Shown piece after piece: positions 48,210-59,735 of a DNA stretch of 64,000 nt. The stretch spans positions 62,001 through 126,000 of the forward strand of contig JASANG010002181.1 in NCBI GenBank assembly GCA_030248215.1, given 5' to 3'. Both the position numbers and the translations under genes were made by a program. Positions within the stretch are counted from its first letter, which is position 1. The number at the start of each line of letters is the position of its first letter. Source of the DNA: Enoplolaimus lenunculus. Its lineage: Eukaryota; Nematoda; Enoplea; Enoplida; Thoracostomopsidae. The notes below the pieces were generated by a model. It was not told the DNA's origin. It worked only from the letters and a program-made list of their open reading frames with translations, and did no database searches.

Positions 48210-49398
48210 TTGTATAATTTCAGTCTGAGCGTAAAAATAAGCCCATTAACTGCTGCAGGTTATTTATTTTTGGTTTTAGACTGAAGATTTTGACTCAAGT
48301 TTAATATTTAAATGTTTTACATTTCAATACTCACAATTCACTGATTCGAAAGTTACAAGACCTCTATCATCAAGTTATAATAGGTGCTACACACATTTGA
48401 GAATACAGGCGCTAGCGCTAACTTTGTATAGAAGTATTTCCTATTTGAGCTAACTGGTTTCTCAATGGCGGTAAAGTGCAGTTTGCTCGGCAAGCCGGCT
48501 TTAATCGTCCTCAAGTATTGCTCACAATCTTAACAGTCAATATCGGATCTTCATTTACCTACAACCTATTGTTCTATTATAGGCTCAACCATAAAAGTTT
48601 TCAATTTTAAGATTGAGCTATCGAAACTGCTGTGTCTTACAAAGCCTTATTTTCATTTAGTTTCACTTTTTCACTAAGCACTCGTGGCATAAACAGCCAG
48701 CATTGCCAAGTTTTCAACGTTCAGATTGAGCCTAACCAATAGTTTCTATAGTAATTTCGTTAAAAGACAACTCAAAATGTACAATTGGTTTTAAGAGTCG
48801 AAGGACTTAGTTTGAAACCAAGAAAAATAATTGTTCGCAGATACATGTTGTTACGTTAAAATATTGTAGCCTTTAAGGAGAAAAATATATTAAGAATACC
48901 TATATGTATCTATATAATTAAAGCTGAGATGCCTCATATTTCGGGTAACGTTCCAGCATTACTTTGTCTACAGTATTTTCTTACAACACAAACGTGATTG
49001 TTCTGCGAAAACAAAATTTGCCTACTGATTGTTGTCCATTCACCAACTTCTACGCATTGGTCAAATCCGGCTTACTAGTGAACCATAATTTCAGAATAGG
49101 CTTGCTACAGTCTCAAGAATTCAGTTTTCTACCCTGCGCTCGTTTGCAAAGTATTCTGATGTGAAACTGTTACAAAACTCATATTTGAGCAAGTAAACAT
49201 TTTATCTCACAAAACTTTGCCTTAAATGAAACTTTTTTAAATTTTATCGAAGCAATAATTGGCAAATTCAAACCGCTTTTCAAATTTATAACTCATGTTT
49301 ATGCAACTCAGACATTACTGTTAACAGACTATGTAAACGGATTCAAGTAAATATGTCAAAAATAGGATATTTCTGTTTATTAAAAGCAAATATAGTAC
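48210..49398. other. gene-free stretch
   Basis: No supportable exon. It contains one copy of the recurring TAATAGGTGCTACACACATT motif (about 48378-48400). Confidence 0.4.
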
Positions 49399-49562
49399 CA
49401 GGCCCTTAGCCATCTCACCTTGCTAGAGGGAGCCAATAATTTTTCAGGAGGGGCATTCAAGGGTTTTATTGAGTTAGAAGCAAGGTTGCAAATTTTCTGG
49501 GGGGGAGGGAAAATTATTCCTGAGAGGCTGAGCCCCTCTAGCTTCCTTGGCTACGGGCCGTG
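49399..49562. mobile_element. CAGGCCCTTAGCC-terminated MITE
   Basis: The ends are CAGGCCCTTAGCCATCTCAC and CCTTGGCTACGGGCCGTG. Inside is GGAGGGGCATTCAAGGGTTT. Related copies: 63410-63576 (whole), and fragments near 51402 and 56990-57043. Confidence 0.7.
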
Positions 49563-49798
49563 TGGTACCAACATAGAAAGATACACATCAATAAATATTG
49601 CGAGCTCACACATGGGGTAACGGGTAACCAGGATATTGCAAAGAGGGGGTGTGTCCCGTATGATGAAAACTTCCGAGGGGCCGTTTCTTGTGTTATAAAA
49701 CATTAATTCAAAAAGCGCCTAAAGCCCGTGGAGATAAATTCAAAACTATGACCCTTGAAACTACCACCCTCCAATTACGTACTAGCATTTGTATTTCA

Positions 49799-49949
49799 GG
49801 CCAATGTCCAGAACAGAGCCGTAGCAAAAGTATAAGCATATTCCTTAGCCGAAGCCTTTACCCCTCAGCAAAAAATATGTCTGAAGCTTAAGCTTACTCT
49901 ATGGCAGTTCCATAGAAAAACGTTCCGTCCCTGATCCTTTACATGGGCC
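49799..49949. mobile_element. 151-bp MITE, family A, short core
   Basis: The ends are GGCCAATGTCCAGAACAGAG and CCCTGATCCTTTACATGGGC then C. Flanks GTATTTCA and GTACTATA match at 6 of 8. The core has few hexamers left. Confidence 0.8.
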
Positions 49950-50782
49950 GTACTATATAATATGCAAAATTTTAATGTTTAAGTACTCAAAAAGGATGGT
50001 ATTCTATAGCGCTATCACCTGTTTAGGCAACAGACTGCGAATTATGGATGAAAGACAGGGAAATTTACATTTACTGAGACGAATCTTATAACTTGGTTTC
50101 ACTTGGTATAATGCGTGTTTTACATAATTCCTAGTGTCCCGTTTATTCAAATTTTATACAGACGTCCTTGTAAACGGACTTACCGCTTTTCCACTGGGAG
50201 ACAATCAACCGAGGACTAATATGCTTGAAGTAATATGATTTTGGGCTTAATCTAAGTTTATCAGATATTTTTGGCTAATATCGGTTGAAAGATGCATAGG
50301 TTTGAAATAAAAATAGCTTTGAGTTTTTGGTTTTTCTCTCGATCTTCTTGAAATTGTTTTGCCTGAAATTTAAGAATAAAATTTTATTTTAAATAATTTG
50401 TTTTATAATTAAATACAAATGTATGGTATCAGACTAAGGGCCAGTGCATGTGCCCCACAGGCCGCATGATCCATAACCTTTAATTCGCCGGTCCACTATT
50501 AACTCTGTATCGCATGCACTGAAGAAATTTGCACATTGCTTTAACTACATCTAGAGACATGATTCAAACCAAGAGTGCATAATACAAGAGTGTGCAAATG
50601 TTGGCGTTTCGTATGATACAGAATGTACCACCGGGCGTTGCGTTTTTGTCCGACTTCTTTTTAGAATGTGGGATCGCGGACACAGGCAATTACGCTAAAT
50701 TAAGCTGTCAGCGAAGCATTTTTGATGCCGGATACCTAATACATTTTTTTCCTAAGTACGCAGAATGTGCCAAGTTGCATAT

Positions 50783-51222
50783 TTTAGTGACCCGAATAAG
50801 AGGAGGGCCGATATTTACTTAGCCTCTACAGAGGGTACCCCCAGTTGTTTTGTAACGGACTGTTATTTATTTTCAACCCACGCTCCGCTGCCCTTCGTTA
50901 CTGATATATATCCGGTGCTGCAATTATCAGTTGAATTAAACGTTTACTTGTCTTGTGTCAATAGCCTGAGCGATAATACAAGGTTTTAAAGGAATGTACT
51001 TTCAAAATTTAAGTACGCTTTAACGTTTCGAATTCAATTTTATTTGGTCCTTTAGTCATTTATACACTACAATTAGAGATAACTAACACTTATGGACTAT
51101 AATTGCTGTTTAGTGACTGTATCCGCTTATGGACTCTTATTAGGGATATGGACTTCTATTGATTGGGACTCAAAATGGGGACCCCATCTCTTATTACCTC
51201 CTCTTATTCGGGTCACTACAAT
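50783..51222. mobile_element. about 440-bp TA-insertion MITE (family D), near full length
   Basis: The left end TTAGTGACCCGAATAAGAGG and right end CCTCTTATTCGGGTCACTAC then A form the inverted repeat. The interior matches 59285-59733 throughout (GTGTCAATAGCCTGAGCGAT, GTACTTTCAAAATTTAAGTA). Confidence 0.9.
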
Positions 51223-52544
51223 ATATATACTTGTTGAAGTATGCATTGTCCACACCTGTTCCACGTATTTTGAAAGCTGTGTGTTCGATAATAAATTAAG
51301 AAACGAGGAAAAACTCGTGAAGTTAGAAAGCTTATAACTAAGCTATATAACAAAGCTTAAAGACGAAATTTTGGCGGAATAAATATCACATTAAAATAAA
51401 ATACAGGCCCTTAGCCAAGCTAATATGCTATTGGCAGGCCGTGATGATTTCATAAGGAGCGTGTGGACGTCACAGGTGAAACTAAATCTTCATGGCTTTG
51501 CACCGTCAAGTGCCCGCCAGGTGGCGTTTATCTAAAAAGTTTGAGGCTTAGAAATTTTTTACCTCAAAGTCAAAAAATCGTATATTCTGTAATTTCCAAT
51601 TTCAAATTTCAATGTTGAATTGGGGAGATTATGAGAAGCTCAAATATGCAAAAATTTTCAAAATCGGACCCATTTTGGGCAAACGTCGTGTGCCTGGTAC
51701 CTAATTGGAAAATTCCAACTTTTTTAGAGTAGGAGAAAGTTTTCCAAGGGCTTAGCTATCCCTGGACCACGACTGTTTCGTGCGCGTGTAATCCCGGCAG
51801 TCGAAGTGTTTAAATGTTTCATGCCACCTGGGTTTAAGCGAGTTCTTGTCTAGATGACTGTTTAAACGTAATACCTTGCATAAAACAAAGCTTACCCAAC
51901 GTGCACTTACCAATAAGTCCTTTATTTTCGCCTCCCTGAAAAACATACGAAAATATATAAATAATCAATCCCGTGCTTGGCACCCACCATACCTCCAAAT
52001 TTGGGTCTATCAAATCCCAAGGGACACTCACAAAATTTTAAAATAACTCTTAATACATCAAAGTTTTAATCGGTTCGAATTTATGTTCTGGCTTGTCGTT
52101 CGCTTCGCTCGCCAAATTACTTCACTACTCTTTTCCTCTTATTCTTTAGTTGCGCAGACATAGTTTTTAAATATCTATTGCTTTAAACGGGTCAGCTCCA
52201 AGCTAAATTGATTTTATGTTGAAAAAACGTTTGGTTTACTCAGACTCATTATAGATGGGCACCAGGTTATACGGATATGAAAAATGTCTGGATAGAAATC
52301 TAGATGGATTAAGCAAAGAAGATGGCCTATAGAGTGCGCAGACTTGAAAGGCCCATTGTACCGCCATCTAATGATCGAAGTCTTATGCTGCAGGTCAGAT
52401 CTTAAGTTAATTAAGAGAAATTGTAATTGCAGGCTTCAACGATGTACCGAAGTCATTTCTGTTTGTTTGTTATAATTAAAACTTCGGTAACTTTAACCAT
52501 TCTGAAAAGGTTCTAAAATTTTCTCAACAATCTAATGAAAACAT
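51223..52544. other. gene-free stretch
   Basis: It contains AGAAGCTCAAATATGCAAAA (about 51631), which recurs near 39250 and, reversed, near 59950. It also contains CTTGTCGTTCGCTTCGCTCG (52097), whose inverse lies at 60510. No confident exon. Confidence 0.4.
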
Positions 52545-52715
52545 TAACCAGTGTTACTTTTAGGGCGGTAACAATAGCATATTACGATCCTAAACCTAAA
52601 GTTTGAAAAAGTGTATTCGTAAGCGTACGCCTAAGCAAAAAATGTAGTCCAGAATCTAAGCCTACTTATTTACAAACCCACCAGAAACCGGGACGACCCT
52701 AAAAGTAACATGAGG
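52545..52715. mobile_element. 171-bp MITE, TTAGGC-core family B
   Basis: The ends are TAACCAGTGTTACTTTTAGG and CCCTAAAAGTAACATGAGG. The 8-bp target duplication GAAAACAT is at 52537-52544 and 52716-52723. Confidence 0.9.
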
Positions 52716-52824
52716 GAAAACATGTATTACTTTCCGACTTTGACCGCTTGTGTTTGCCGTTTTTGCGTTCTTTACTTCTGAAAATAAAAACATAAAAATG
52801 AAAATATGGTACCGTTGCTGCAAC

Positions 52825-53079
52825 GGCCATGCTACGTTAAGGGGCGTCCAGGTTTCTGGAAGGTCTATAAAATAGTAGGTTTAGATTCTAGATTACATTT
52901 TTTTGCTTAGGCTTAGGCTTAGGATTAGGAATTTGTTTTACCAACGCTTAGGCTTAGGAATTTGTTTTACCAACGCTTAGGCTTTAGGCTTAGGCTTAGT
53001 AATTTATTTTTGCAACGCTTAGGCTTGAGCTTACGAATACGCTTAATCTACTGTTACGCCCTTTAGACAAACATTCGCC
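52825..53079. mobile_element. 255-bp MITE, family B, with tandemly amplified core
   Basis: The ends are GGCCATGCTACGTTAAGGGG and ATTCGCC. The perfect 8-bp target duplication GCTGCAAC is at 52817-52824 and 53080-53087. The core repeats a unit with GGCTTAGGAATTTGTTTTAC and CAACGCTTAGGC at least three times. Confidence 0.92.
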
Positions 53080-53724
53080 GCTGCAACGGTAAAATCAACC
53101 TCTCAGTTTGACTTCTGGCTCCGGCGAGAATTTTTTTACCCAAATTTAAGCAATTTCTGTATCGATGATTTTTTCAATCATTCATTGATTGTAGAAAATG
53201 CTTCAGTATAAGTTTGACATGGTCAATTATGGCAATATTGTCGCTTAAACATAATATATTCACTACGCCCATTATTTATACGTTTGTATTTGTGCAATAG
53301 ATTTCCGTGGCTTTGTTAACATAGATGATGTCCGTATTCTTAAATATTTTATACCTATTTGCGTTTAAAAATAGGACTTGAATCTTAACAGCCAGTGTCA
53401 TAGGGTAAGAAATTTATAACCTTTATTGCACCTTAGATTGGTGAAGATACGGAATCTGGACGTCTTCACGAATTAAATAAAAAGCAGCGAATAATTGTAT
53501 AGATCTCAATGAGTTGAATTCAACGGCATCACTTGTATGGCAGCATGACCAAACAGTTCAAAAGGTATAATTCTCCAAATTATAGTAACACATACAGATT
53601 TGAAGAGAAAGTACCTATCATTCACACGATTAAAAAAAGCTAAGTTCTATTTAATCGTTATACAAATTTGTTAAACGGGTGGACATGTTTTCTACAGCAA
53701 AAAGTTTAAAAATTTAAAGGGCCA

Positions 53725-53936
53725 TACACTGCAAAAAATGGTGAGTCAAATTGATTCTCTCCGAAATAGGCTCTACGGGACTACACAAACTGAGTCAAAT
53801 TCGACTCCACTAGAGTCAAATTCAACTCACTAAGTCGCACGTTTGACTCTGGTGGAGTCGAATTTGACTCAGTTTGTGTAGTCCCGTAGAGCCTATTTCG
53901 GAGAGAGTCAATTTGACTCAGTGTTTTTACAGTGTA
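53725..53936. mobile_element. 212-bp hairpin MITE (family C), second copy
   Basis: It begins TACACTGCAAAAAATGGTGA and ends GTCAATTTGACTCAGTGTTT then TTACAGTGTA. The arms share GAGTCAAATT and GCCTATTTCGGAGAG with 34641-34810. The centre carries extra GGAGTCGAATTTGACTC units. Confidence 0.88.
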
Positions 53937-54237
53937 CCTTACATTTGAATCAGAGGTCCTGCAGACTTAAAAAATGATACTAGTAAACTCGGCGTTTCGA
54001 TATCTACAAAATAAGCTACTTTTCATTGAATACCTGGTGGGTGGGTGTTCACATTCTGTTTTTGTGCATCTTGAATTAGCCTACTTCTGCATTAAACGTT
54101 CATATCAGCAAAAGTTCGCTAGTTTAAAAACCTGCTACTACTAACTGATGATACGTGCTAGACGCAGCTTAAATTACGTCTGAGAGTTAAATATTTGTGG
54201 CACCGCTGACAAAATTATTGGAATTATAATTAAAAGA

Positions 54238-55674
54238 TTACTGATCAAATCCTGGATCGTCCCAAATGTCGTTAAGGGTCGGTCGAAAATTTTGTCTCTC
54301 CAAGTAAAGTTTCATTGAGTCCGCGGATTCAAGATAATTGCTCGCGTGTGCTCTTTCGATTCGAGACGCTGTGTTCCATTTTGTTTGCTTGTTTGAGCCG
54401 TAGTCTACGTCAACAAACGGCCCTCCGCCGGCAACGTATTGTTCATCGTTTTCCATATCCCTGAAATAATTATTAGCTCCGCGATTCCTAAGCCTAAGCC
54501 TAAATCTAAGCCTAAGCCTAAGTGTATGGATGAGCCTATTCCTAAGCCTAAGCCTAAGCTTAAGCCTTAGCCTAAGCAAAAAAAATAGTCTAAAGCTTAA
54601 TCTGACTCTATTATAGACATACTTTCAGTGGGGATACCAAAAGGTTCTGAAGTAACCTCGTTACCGAGAAACCAATCACATTTATGATTCAATCTCAATA
54701 CAAAGTATTAATATGCAGAATTTCTTGCGTTGAAAATCTACGAGAACATAGTAGAAACTGCAAATATATGATTCTTGACATTCCTTTTAGTCTTATTCCA
54801 GTACGCAGTGCATACGGCCCTGGGAGACACGACTCTTTTCAACCTGCCATCACACTAATATTTTTCACTGATCGTGCAGCTATAGAACCAACGATATCGC
54901 GAAGCAGATAACAATAATACACATTATAATTACTGTAATGACCCGAATAAGACTGGGGACTGATACAAATTTGGCTTCTGCAGAGAGTACCAACCTGTTA
55001 TTTTCGGTTCTGTACTGTTATTTATTTTTATAAGAATGCTTACTCTAATTGGCTGGTCTCAAAATGTGGAGCCACCACCTCTTATTACCACCATCATTCG
55101 GGTCACTACATTAGCAGATAGTTTGAAACTAAAATTTGAAAAACCTGATGATGACACGGTATTTTATTGACCGCAGCACTACGTGCACTCTCAAAAATTT
55201 CATTCTACTTGACATCGTTTAGATGGATAGCATACTCTCGCGTGATGGTCCAGATTGCAAAATTTGTTCGCTCAATACACTCGTTCTCACAAAAAAGGTT
55301 TAAAGAAGACTTATTGTCTTTCAAACCGATTTCTTGCGTTACACTCGATTCATCTCTGGCCGTTTACCGAAAATGTCGTATTTCATCGCCGTCGAGTGTA
55401 TAAACGTGATGAATAGCCGTTGGCATGTTCAGCCTCGAGGTCAACGTATCCAAAAATCCAATCCAGTTCCGGAACTGCCGTCGTGTGACTTTGATAACCC
55501 GGCCGGTATCATAGCGGTCTCCGTTACGAAATACCGTTATCGTCAACGGTTTTTCTGCCTCGGCCTTGTTATAGAACCGGGTAAATTCGTTATCCGAGCC
55601 AGACTCATCATCAGCACTGCTGCTGTACGCAGATCCGGTTTCATACTGCGATGACGGTTTCCGGTTGCTTCGAG
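54238..55674 (-). CDS. single doublecortin-domain protein, paralogue 2 (5' exon not found)
   Basis: Two exons: 55674-55368 and 54460-54238 (TAA). The last exon has exactly the same length (223 nt) and phase as in paralogue 1. The first gives ITVFRNGDRYDTGRVIKV, FLDTLTSRLNMP and VYTLDGDEIRHFR. The second gives DMENDEQYVAGGGPFVDVDY and the tail FRPTLNDIWDDPGFD. The acidic serine-rich linker before the domain is conserved in style. The exon at 55674 begins in phase 1, so a short first exon like MVFGKKKSN is expected upstream, but I did not locate it. Role: microtubule binding by family. Paralogues are about 9 kb apart in tandem on the same strand. The single intron carries a family D MITE and a TTAGGC-core remnant ending about 20 nt from the acceptor. 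Confidence 0.9.
54480..54617. repeat. TTAGGC-core remnant beside a splice acceptor
   Basis: (CCTAAG)n-type hexamers at 54485-54580 run into CAAAAAAAATAGTCTAAAGC and CTGACTCTATTATAG, the family A right half. The termini are lost. It sits just upstream of the last exon of doublecortin paralogue 2. Confidence 0.8.
54933..55111. mobile_element. TA-insertion MITE (family D), about 180 bp, in the intron of doublecortin paralogue 2
   Basis: The ends are CTGTAATGACCCGAATAAGA and CATTCGGGTCACTACA, with TA before the left end. The interior is deleted relative to the full copy. Confidence 0.85.
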
Positions 55675-56063
55675 CTGAAAATATAGCCAACTGAGTGTAA
55701 CCGGATAACGGTTTCTGTTTACGGTAAAAATCAGTGTCCGGGTTTCATTATATTTTGAAAGTCTGCGTGTTTTGTATATGAATTCTTTATGGATAAACAT
55801 TCATAATTGTGAGATAGTTCAAGCAACAAAAAAACGTGATTTATTCAGGAAAATGTTTTGTGTTATAAAGTTGTCGATTGTTAAGATATTGTCTAAAATT
55901 ATTAATTAGTTTTAGTTTTCAAAAAAACTTGCGTTCAAAATACTAAAATAGCTTTTGTTTCGTAACAAAATGTTTTAAAATTGGAGCAATTTTGAGTACA
56001 ATTTGTAATAAAATCCTCTATTTTGGAAATATTATTTTGAAATCGTTTTTATCGTGTAGTAGA

Positions 56064-56300
56064 AGATCACTGTAAATTCCAGTCAGTTGATTTTAACACA
56101 GAATGAGTTGAATGCACTCAGAAGCTTGGGCTCTGAATTAAATCTTTCTGAACTCAAAATTCTAAATTGTTTGAGGTCTTTCAGAGTTAATTAATCAACT
56201 CATGCCGAATAAAATCACCTCAGATTTATTGTCATACAGACAGAAATACCCAGAAATGACTAGAGTGGATGAATCAACTCGTCAGAATTTACGGTGATCT
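56064..56300. mobile_element. 237-bp MITE with AGATCAC termini
   Basis: The left end AGATCACTGTAAATTCCAGT continues into CAGTTGATT. It is inverted at the right end as AATCAACTCGTCAGAATTTA then CGGTGATCT. The interior holds TGAGTTGAATGCACTCAG and ACTCAGAA-like palindromes, seen also at 58785-58890. Confidence 0.82.
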
Positions 56301-57921
56301 AAAAATCGAGTGGTATTTTTTAAGAAAAATAATAGTTAGAAGCGTATTGTCTTAAAATTGAAAATTCTTTAAAAAAATTGAAATATCTGTAATGAATTAA
56401 GTTAAAAATATCATAAAATTGCTTTACATTTAGTATATCTACTGCTAGTAGAACGAGTTCGCGATGACATTTTAGAACAAGTTTATTTCGCGTCGAGTTT
56501 AAGCGCAAACAAGCCAATACCGTAGATACACGAAGTTTTCGTTTGATTTCATAAATTTATTACAAAATTTTTAAGTTAAAATATCTTAAAATAAAAAACA
56601 CAATTATCCATTCAGTTGAAAACTTAACTCAACATTCAATATTATAACGATCTTAGATTCAGAGTGAATGCCAGAATATTCTTGGTACAACGACTGTGCG
56701 TGATAGCCACTGGTGCGAGTTCTTTGTTCTGACTAGCACGGAATCTAGCCAAATTCAGTTAACGTTCTAACGAGTTAAAATTTCTAATTAAGACCAGCCG
56801 CGTGTTAAAATTTTTTAGCTCTTGTACAATTTCATCTTAATTTAGCATAGGTTTTGGCTGTATATATTTAAACTTATGATAACGCTTTACACATCATTAA
56901 GTGTTTGCTTCAACTTAAACATTAAAAAAATGCCCCAGAGAACATTTTCAACCTTGCTTGTATTAAGTCAACGAAAACTCTTGTATGCCCCTCCTGAAAA
57001 TTTCTTAGCCCTCCTAGCAAGGTGAGCTGGCTACTGACCTGCTTTTACCTTAACTAGAAATGCATTTTTAGGATGTAGGCGCAAACTGGTGTGATAGATA
57101 ACTGCAGTACACAACTGAAAATATTCAGTGCCAGTATAAACAGGTGTGTTTTTCGCAGTTTGATTTTACTATTTAAACAATTTAGAGCTGGATAATTTTA
57201 AGCTTAAAAATTTCGAAAATTATTTTTTTGATTGGTTAATATGTTAATATTTTTGTGATGAAGCAATTAAAATCTGTTTACTTTTACAGTCACGGTATCT
57301 TAAAACCGATTACTAACTGGTGATAGGTGCTATACACAGTAGTGAGAATACAAAGCTGGTAAATATCGATAACATTACACGTATGTAGGTTAATAATAAC
57401 AAAACTATGCCCGAGTATTAATACCATAAACGATATAAAGGCTAACGTTGGAAGCTAAGATTAATACCTCAGTGCTCGGAAATATGTATGTTACCTTGGG
57501 CAAAGAGTGTTTGCTTTCATTGTTATCATAAATATATAACGCGATAACAACACGAGACTTTACCCATACATACGATGTTACCATGGAAAACACTCTGTTG
57601 CTGGTATAACGTAAATCCTACCAGAATACTATTAATTATAGTGATAGGTAATTCAAACAAGACAATTATATTAATTTGTAAAAAAATAAGCACAAAAAAT
57701 AGTTTTGGGTATTATTTAAGTACTGCAAAGTTTGGCCCTCAAAAACCAGCTAAACTATAACGGAATAGATAAAAATTTATAGGCCAACGCCAACACGGAT
57801 GCCAACAGGAAATTTAAACTGAACGGACGTCATAAAATTTAAGTCAGCGAACAAAAAACTTTTAAAAACAGACACAAGAATCAAAACATAAACGCAACGC
57901 TTTCAATATTTTTCGATCATG
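56301..57921. other. gene-free stretch
   Basis: No supportable exon. A fragment of the CAGGCCC-type MITE lies at about 56980-57043, and a copy of TACTAACTGGTGATAGGTGC at 57311-57330. Confidence 0.4.
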
Positions 57922-58084
57922 CTACTTTGAGGGGCCAACCATTTATTCGCCGGACTACAGAATAAGCTTAAGCTTTACACGCTAATTTCTGCATAGGTTT
58001 AGGCTTAGGCTTAGTTGTAAGCTTATAGTTTCTTTGATTATTGCGATTATTCTACTGGTACGTTCCTCGAAGTAACATTGGGCA
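57922..58084. mobile_element. TTAGGC-core family B MITE, diverged
   Basis: The left end ATGCTACTTTGAGGGGCCAA and right end TTCCTCGAAGTAACATTGGG match family B in reversed core orientation (GGTTTAGGCTTAGGCTTAG). Confidence 0.75.
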
Positions 58085-58274
58085 TATTTCCCATTCATTA
58101 TAGAATAGCATCAGCAAAATTAGGATTTGTTGGTATACCTTTAACCTTTCACCGCGTGGACATCTACAAAGTAAATATACATATTGTACAATTGCTATAC
58201 CGAACATAAATATATAGTATCCATAGGGTTAGCGACAACAATATAACCAGACACGTCATTGATCGGTATAATAC

Positions 58275-58515
58275 GGGATTCATGTAGGGCTGGCGTGCCA
58301 CAGATTGTCTCATGTTGATTCGACGTCAACATTAAAATTCCAACTCTCATATCCAGTGGACAGACAAATTTCGAATATCATATGACGTTGACTGCAAACC
58401 GTAGTGCTCAGATGTACAATGTGTGCAAGACCACATTTGCAACTTGATGCTGCGTCGCAATTATTCGAATATCATATGATATTTCAAAATTACATCGAGG
58501 ATTATATGATATTCA
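58275..58515. repeat. dispersed segment with ATCATATGAT palindromes
   Basis: CACAGATTGTCTCATGTTGA and TTCGACGTC match 16162-16190. GAATATCATATGATATTTC and ATTATATGATATTCAAC follow, as at 16740-16815. No coding. Confidence 0.65.
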
Positions 58516-58784
58516 ACGGGGCAGTGCAGTCTTTGCGTGCTGATAGATGAACAAACATGTTGGCGACAGTGGCACTGATGTTGTTAACTTAAAATACACA
58601 CCGGCCAATTAGTTTCCGATACAAAACTACTCTGATCCTGTATTATAATATTAAACTTTCAAATTCCAGTACTGTATATTCAACAGGAAAATCACGTTAA
58701 GTTACCTCAGGTATGCAGATGTTAAAAACAAATCATATAATATTCAAAGACAATACAACAAATATCATGTCCATCCATTAACTC

Positions 58785-58890
58785 AGAACAAGTTGAACCA
58801 ACTCATATTTCTGAGTTCTGATAGTCCTAATTCAGATTGAGTGGTTCAACTCATTCTGAGTTAAAACCAACCCAATGAAATATACAGTGT
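58785..58890. repeat. short palindromic ACTCAGAA/TTCTGAGT element
   Basis: AACTCAGAACAAGTTGAACC and GGTTCAACTCATTCTGAGTT face each other across about 60 bp, forming a hairpin-like unit related to the interior of 56064-56300. Confidence 0.6.
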
Positions 58891-59284
58891 AAATACCGAA
58901 TAAATTTAAATGATTTCGAACTCGCCTCATGATGATTAGAGCATTTTTATACATATGGTGATAATGCAAGGCGTGACTTTTCTCAATCCCCAAGGCAAAC
59001 CCTTATATATTTCTTTTTTCATAGACGCCTATGCATTAAGTGCAAGCTAGTGTACAACTGCCATACTTTTCAAGTGCACCGTGCTAATTAATTATATTGC
59101 TTAAATGCAAAAAAAATTTTCTTAAATATCAGAAATGTTATTTTGAGCGTAGGTGTGCCCGGACTAACTGTTGTCTCTGTTTCATACATATTTGCTTGTC
59201 GAGACAACGTGGCCTGCATCCACAGATGTGTATAAGTGCTATCTGAAACCAGTTGAATGACAGGTCTTATGGTGTTCTCTACTA

Positions 59285-59733
59285 CTGTATTGACCCGAAT
59301 AAGAGGGGAGGACTGATATTTATTTGGCCTCTCCAGAATGCACCCCCCTTGTTATTCGGTTACGGACTGTTATTTATTTTTAACCCGCGCTCCGCCGCCC
59401 TTCGTTACTAATATATATCCGGTACTTCAATTATCCGTTGAATTAAACGTTTATTTGTCTTGTGTCAATAGCTTGAGCGATAATACAAGGTTATACTTAG
59501 GACTGTACTTTCAAAATTTAAGTACGCTATAAAGTTTCGAACTCAAATTAATTGGTCCTGGGGTCATTTATGCGCAACAATTAGGGTTAATTGACATGTA
59601 TGGACTCTAATTAGGGTTTAGGGACTCTATCCGCTTACGGACTTTTATTAGGGATACGGACTCCTATTGATTCGGACCCAAAATGGGGACCCCTCCCTTT
59701 TGTTACCCCCCTCTCTTTTTCGGGTCAATACAG
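59285..59733. mobile_element. 449-bp TA-insertion MITE (family D), most complete copy
   Basis: The left end is CTGTATTGACCCGAATAAGA and the right end is TTTTTCGGGTCAATACAG, flanked by TA at 59283-59284 and 59734-59735. A TA duplication and CTGTA termini suggest a Tc1/mariner-type mobiliser. There is no transposase coding. Confidence 0.93.
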
Positions 59734-59735
59734 TA

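Noticed and set aside
51750-52031. Possible micro-exons (GGAGGCGAAAATAAAGGACT flanked by AG and GT)
   Set aside because: Joining them gives only a very short frame ending at once; no family signal, so chance splice-like sequence is likely.
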